Below are positions 60,462 through 64,000 of a DNA stretch of 64,000 nucleotides, one piece after another. A model generated the notes under the pieces. It was not told the origin of the DNA. It ran no database searches and was given only the letters and a program-made list of their open reading frames with translations. A program made the position numbers and the translations under genes. The stretch comes from an uncultured Lachnospiraceae bacterium. GTDB taxonomy: Bacteria; Bacillota; Clostridia; Lachnospirales; Lachnospiraceae. The stretch is taken from positions 1-64,000 of the forward strand of contig CANOZK010000003.1 of the NCBI GenBank assembly GCA_947571775.1. Direction: 5' to 3'. Positions within the stretch are counted from its first letter, which is position 1, and each line of letters starts with the position of its first letter.

Positions 60462-61727
60462 TTACTCCACTTTGATTTCTGAATTCATATCGTAAAAGCC
60501 GATGGTGTTTTTGGTGGAAACCACGGTCAGATTACAGATGTCATACAGGCGGTGATAGACATGAAAATCCCCGTCCCGGTAGCCGGTGCATCCCAGGGAG
60601 AGAAGATATTCCCCGCCTTGCAGATCGACTCTCTGCTGAAACGTCACAATCCGCTCATCTCCAGGATTCTGGGGCGGTATGACGATTCCCTCATACATGG
60701 TATTGGTTCCGGTGATTTCCGTCCCCCGCAGATTTTTGATGGTATAGGCCACGATCGGTTCTTGTACCGGCTCATGAAAACGTACTTTGACGCGGATCTG
60801 GCAGGAACCGCCCTTGTCTACCGAATTGCTGATCCGCCCCTCCTCGTCCAAAATGGCAAAGTCTACGATTTCCGCCCTCTTTTCTCCGTATTCCAGAAGC
60901 TGGGGGTTGAGCTGCAAGCGATCCTGCCAGCGGTTTCCCTCCTTGACTGGGGCTTCGGATGCCTGTGAAATATGTTTCTCTTGGGGTTGATCCTGCCCCA
61001 CGAGAATTTTTTTGTACAGATCCACGATCCGTTTTGGCTCGCCCTCGTCCACCTTTACGCCCTGGTTCAGCAGAATCACCCGGTCGCAGTATTTGCCCAC
61101 GCTTCCCAGGTCGTGGCTGACCAGCAGGATGGTTTTGCCCATCTCTTTAAATTCCTCAAATTTATGGTAGCATTTTGCCTGAAAAAACACATCCCCCACG
61201 GACAGCGCCTCATCCACGATCAGAATTTCCGGGTCAATGTTGATGGCAACGGCAAAAGCCAGCCGTACAAACATACCGCTGGAATAAGTTTTCACCGGCT
61301 GATGGATAAAATCCCCGATATCTGCAAATTTCAAAATACCATCCAGCTTTTGGTCAATCTCTTTTCTGGAAAATCCCATCATCGTCCCATTGAGATAAAC
61401 GTTTTCCAGGCCGGAATATTCTCCGTTAAAGCCGGCTCCCAGCTCCAGCAGGGCGGAAATCCGTCCGTTGACCTCCAACTCCCCGGCCGTGGGATTCAAA
61501 ACTCCGGTGATGATTTTTAAAATCGTGGATTTCCCAGAGCCGTTGGTGCCGATAATGCCCACGGTCTCTCCCTGCCTGACCTGAAAGCTGACGTCATTTA
61601 AGGCGTAATGCTCCTGGTAGAGCTTCCTGCGGGTTAGTCCTAAAGATTCTTTTAGCCGATCCATCGGTTTTTGATATAGCTTGTAGACTTTTTGCAGATG
61701 CTCCACCCGAACAGCGAAATCGCTCAT
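60462..61727 (-). CDS. wzt: Polysaccharide ABC exporter ATPase with C-terminal glycan-binding domain
   Basis: A 421-residue Wzt/RgpD/TagH-like ATPase. Walker A GTNGSGKST (about 62), the family segment ALLELGAGFNGEYSGLENVYLNG, signature VKTYSSGMFVRLAFA, Walker B ILIVDEALSVGD and LVSHDLGSV. Residues about 270-421 form a separate beta-sandwich (AEIVDFAILDEEGRISNSVDKG ... LYDICNLTVVS) of the Wzt_C type, which in E. coli O9a recognises the chemically capped end of the chain. Its presence implies that a finished, marked polymer is selected for export. It works with the wzm permease 47 nt upstream. Confidence 0.94.
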   Translation of the reverse strand: MSDFAVRVEHLQKVYKLYQKPMDRLKESLGLTRRKLYQEHYALNDVSFQVRQGETVGIIGTNGSGKSTILKIITGVLNPTAGELEVNGRISALLELGAGFNGEYSGLENVYLNGTMMGFSRKEIDQKLDGILKFADIGDFIHQPVKTYSSGMFVRLAFAVAINIDPEILIVDEALSVGDVFFQAKCYHKFEEFKEMGKTILLVSHDLGSVGKYCDRVILLNQGVKVDEGEPKRIVDLYKKILVGQDQPQEKHISQASEAPVKEGNRWQDRLQLNPQLLEYGEKRAEIVDFAILDEEGRISNSVDKGGSCQIRVKVRFHEPVQEPIVAYTIKNLRGTEITGTNTMYEGIVIPPQNPGDERIVTFQQRVDLQGGEYLLSLGCTGYRDGDFHVYHRLYDICNLTVVSTKNTIGFYDMNSEIKVE

Positions 61728-61774
61728 ACAATCTCCTTTTCATAATAAAATTCTCCGCCAGCTGAAAAATACCA

Positions 61775-62587
61775 TCACAGCACGTCTGCAAAATGGACTT
61801 TCAGCCGTTTGAATACGGCGGTTCCCAGCCCGAATAGCACAAGGGCTACCGCCCAGAAATAAACCGTCATTTCCGGGTGCTGCCAGAACCAAACCTTCTG
61901 ATAAAATGCGTCCCGGTAGCCGGATACAACATAGTACATCGGGTTCAGCTTAAAGATCCAGTGATACACTGCCGGGATCATATTTAGATTCCACATAATG
62001 GGAATCATCCAGACGCCCACTTGCAGCAAAATGGCGATAATCTGGGTCAAATCCCGAAAGAAAATCACAACCGCGCTTGTGGCGTAACAGATGCCCAGCA
62101 CCAGCACAAACATACTGAACGTATAGTAAAAGATCTGCAACTCGTACCAATCAGGAAAGTAGCCGTAGCAGCTAAATAGGATCACCGCAAACAATACAAA
62201 AAATCCGTGGATAAACAGGGCGGAAATCAATTTTACCATAGGCAGGATGCTGATTTTAAAGACCACTTTTTTGACCAGGTAGCTGTATTCGATCAAAGCC
62301 CCAGTGCCGCTGCTTAAGGCGTCCTGGAAATAAAACCAGGGGACGATTCCTGCAATCAAGTACAGCACAAAGGGCACGGTCCCCACTTCTCCGCTGCGAA
62401 ATCCCACCTGAAAAACGAACCAGTAGACCAGCACGGTCACAATCGGCTGGATAAAAGCCCACACAATCCCTAAGTAAGAGCCTGCGAATTTCGTCTTAAA
62501 ATCATTTTTTGCCAGATTCAAAATCAACTGGCGGTTCTGGATGATCTCAATGGGCAGGGCAAGAAGCCCTGCTTTTTTCTCTGACAT
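61775..62587 (-). CDS. wzm: Polysaccharide ABC exporter permease
   Basis: A 270-residue ABC-2 type permease with six helices. NDFKTKFAGSYLGIVWAFIQPIVTVLVYWFVFQVGFR and GIVPWFYFQDALSSGTGALIEYSYLVKKVVF are the familiar TagG/Wzm/RgpC segments. It transports lipid-linked polysaccharide across the membrane with Wzt. It begins nine bases after the rfbC stop. A 47-nt gap separates it from wzt. Confidence 0.95.
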   Translation of the reverse strand: MSEKKAGLLALPIEIIQNRQLILNLAKNDFKTKFAGSYLGIVWAFIQPIVTVLVYWFVFQVGFRSGEVGTVPFVLYLIAGIVPWFYFQDALSSGTGALIEYSYLVKKVVFKISILPMVKLISALFIHGFFVLFAVILFSCYGYFPDWYELQIFYYTFSMFVLVLGICYATSAVVIFFRDLTQIIAILLQVGVWMIPIMWNLNMIPAVYHWIFKLNPMYYVVSGYRDAFYQKVWFWQHPEMTVYFWAVALVLFGLGTAVFKRLKVHFADVL

Positions 62588-62596
62588 GGCCTGCTC

Positions 62597-63166
62597 CTAA
62601 TTTCCAGAACCTTGGGTTGCCTGGTACTGCGAAAGCCCTTCCCATTTCTGATCTTTTTCGGAAATGGTGAGTTCCATGCCCTCCGGGATCGGCCAGTCAA
62701 CGCCGATTTCTTTATCGTTCCAGGCCAGTCCGCCCTCATCGTTGGGATGGTAAAAATCCGTACATTTGTAAACGAATTCCGCAGTTTCCGAGAGCACCAG
62801 AAAACCGTGGGCAAAATTTTTCGGAATGAAAAATTGTTTTTTGTTCTCGGCGGAGAGCCGAACGCCGAACCATTTGCCGAACGTCGGGGAACCCTCGCGC
62901 AGATCTACGGCTACGTCAAAGACTTCCCCTTGGATTACCCGCACCAGCTTGTCTTGCGGATAGTTGATTTGAAAATGCAGCCCCCGCAGCACGCCTTTCT
63001 TGGACATAGATTGATTATCCTGGACAAAAGTCAGGTCAATTCCGGCTTCCTTGCAGTCGTTGTAATTGTAGGTTTCCATGAAATACCCCCGTTCGTCTCC
63101 GAATACTGTGGGAGTGATGACCTTTAGACCTTCGATTTCACATGTTTCTACATTTATTTTTCCCAT
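62597..63166 (-). CDS. rfbC: dTDP-4-dehydrorhamnose 3,5-epimerase
   Basis: A 189-residue cupin-fold epimerase, third step of dTDP-L-rhamnose synthesis. Motifs FGDERGYFMETYN, FVQDNQSMSKKGVLRGLHFQ (catalytic His in LRGLHFQ), VIQGEVFDVAVDLREGSPTFGKW, FIPKNFAHGFLVLSE and YHPNDEGGLAWNDKEIGVDWP are diagnostic. AAGGGAAAAA precedes the ATG. The 65-nt gap to rfbA holds a GTACTC/GAGTAC dyad but no T-run. Confidence 0.97.
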   Translation of the reverse strand: MGKINVETCEIEGLKVITPTVFGDERGYFMETYNYNDCKEAGIDLTFVQDNQSMSKKGVLRGLHFQINYPQDKLVRVIQGEVFDVAVDLREGSPTFGKWFGVRLSAENKKQFFIPKNFAHGFLVLSETAEFVYKCTDFYHPNDEGGLAWNDKEIGVDWPIPEGMELTISEKDQKWEGLSQYQATQGSGN

Positions 63167-63231
63167 TTTTTTATTTTTCCCTTGTTTTATACTTGTGTAC
63201 TCTTGGAATCTTCTGGGGAGTACATACTTTA

Positions 63232-64000
63232 TTATAGTCCTTCCGATACGTCCAGCAGATATTTTCCGTAGGCGGTTTTTAAGAGAGGCTGGGCCAGGCT
63301 CACCAATTGTTCCTTGCTGATAAACCCGGATCGGTAGGCGATTTCCTCAATACAGGAGATATATAACCCCTGCCTTTTTTGGACGGCGGCTACAAAATCC
63401 GCGGCGTCCAGCAGAGAGTCATGGTTGCCGGTATCCAGCCAGGCAAAACCGCGGCCCAGGGTTTCCACCTGGAGGGTGCCTCTGCTTAAATAGGCGTTGT
63501 TTACCGAAGTAATTTCGATCTCCCCTCTCTGAGAAGGCTTTACATCCTTGGCGATCTGCACCACGTCATTGTCGTAGAAATACAGGCCTGGCACCGCATA
63601 GTTGGACTTGGGGTGTTCCGGCTTTTCCTCAATGGACAGCGCCTTGCCGTTTTCGTCAAATTCCACGACGCCGTATTCTCTGGGGTCCCGCACATAGTAG
63701 CCGAAGATTGTCGCTCCGGCTTCCCTGGCAGCCGCTTTTTTCAGCACCCGCGAAAAGCTCTGCCCGTAGAAAATATTATCTCCCAGCACCAGGGCTACGT
63801 GATCGCTGCCGATAAAGGATTCCCCGATCAGAAAAGCGTCCGCCAGCCCTCTGGGCGTTTCCTGGATTGCGTAAGACATGCAAAGCCCTAATTGCTCGCC
63901 GTCCCCCAAAAGTTCCTGGAATACGGGCAGATCCCTGGGTGTGGAGATCACGAGGATCTCCCGGATTCCTGCCAGCATCAGTGTGGAGAGCGGGTAATAG
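63232..64000 (-). CDS. rfbA: Glucose-1-phosphate thymidylyltransferase, C-terminal part
   Basis: The gene enters from beyond the right edge; 256 codons are present. It reads [21 protein letters not shown] at the window end, then [73 protein letters not shown] and [19 protein letters not shown], all typical of RfbA. The missing part is the N-terminal nucleotide-binding start (about 35 residues). It begins dTDP-rhamnose synthesis from glucose-1-phosphate and dTTP and is the first visible gene of the leftward operon. Confidence 0.97.
   Translation of the reverse strand, partial: YYPLSTLMLAGIREILVISTPRDLPVFQELLGDGEQLGLCMSYAIQETPRGLADAFLIGESFIGSDHVALVLGDNIFYGQSFSRVLKKAAAREAGATIFGYYVRDPREYGVVEFDENGKALSIEEKPEHPKSNYAVPGLYFYDNDVVQIAKDVKPSQRGEIEITSVNNAYLSRGTLQVETLGRGFAWLDTGNHDSLLDAADFVAAVQKRQGLYISCIEEIAYRSGFISKEQLVSLAQPLLKTAYGKYLLDVSEGL

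Noticed and set aside
1..64000. tRNA, rRNA, CRISPR arrays, intact IS elements, prophage
   Set aside because: No cloverleaf-like or rRNA-like segments, no regularly spaced repeats and no transposase or integrase frames were found on either strand by reading.

Overview
The window looks like a chromosomal segment of a Lachnospiraceae-type (Clostridia, Firmicutes) gut anaerobe with an endospore-former background. The reasons are a HrcA-type CIRCE element, a NiaR-controlled nadABC operon, a PdaA-like spore-cortex deacetylase, strong GGAGG ribosome-binding sites, Gram-positive type MATE/ABC/MMPL pumps and a rhamnose surface-polysaccharide cluster. The species cannot be fixed from the sequence alone. 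I saw no rRNA, tRNA, CRISPR array, intact insertion sequence or phage gene.

Layout, left half. After a decayed small gene (86-358) comes clpB with a CIRCE/sigma-A promoter, then a large orphan histidine kinase converging on a DUF554 membrane protein. An AraC regulator diverges from a MATE exporter plus a sugar O-acetyltransferase. Next is an OmpR-type regulator with a partner kinase broken by one in-frame TAG. A TetR regulator with a perfect 22-bp operator heads a cassette of three tiny genes. A structured non-coding stretch (13.54-14.04 kb) precedes a MarR-controlled heterodimeric ABC multidrug exporter. A frameshifted remnant of an AAA-ATPase/partner gene pair follows. A TetR regulator with twin operators controls a 1030-aa LxxG heptad-repeat secreted protein and an MMPL/RND-type transporter.

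Middle. A guanidine-IV-like riboswitch with a terminator precedes a MATE exporter and, 13 nt downstream, a threonine aldolase. Then come an Ogt/AlkD-like fusion repair protein, a secreted C-type-lectin-like protein, a small membrane protein behind a palindromic operator, the nadA-nadB-nadC-niaR operon, PdaA, a signal-peptidase-like membrane protein, and a five-gene peptide/nickel-type ABC importer. The importer is followed on the other strand by an unusual M14-peptidase/methyltransferase fusion and a LysR regulator.

Right half. A type III restriction-modification locus (res, mod and small accessory ORFs) is preceded by what reads as a deletion scar joining the start of a PLD/SNF2-type helicase to the end of a DUF4391-like gene. 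A truncated VOC gene and a two-component pair with a membrane-less kinase follow. The last 12 kb is one leftward operon: rfbA, rfbC, wzm, wzt, a methyltransferase, a kinase-like protein with a coiled-coil tail, two large double-GT2 glycosyltransferases, and rfbD. It makes and exports a rhamnose-containing polysaccharide. The methyltransferase, kinase and Wzt carbohydrate-binding domain together resemble a split version of the WbdD/Wzt chain-termination system known from Gram-negative O-antigens; this is the most interesting hypothesis in the window.
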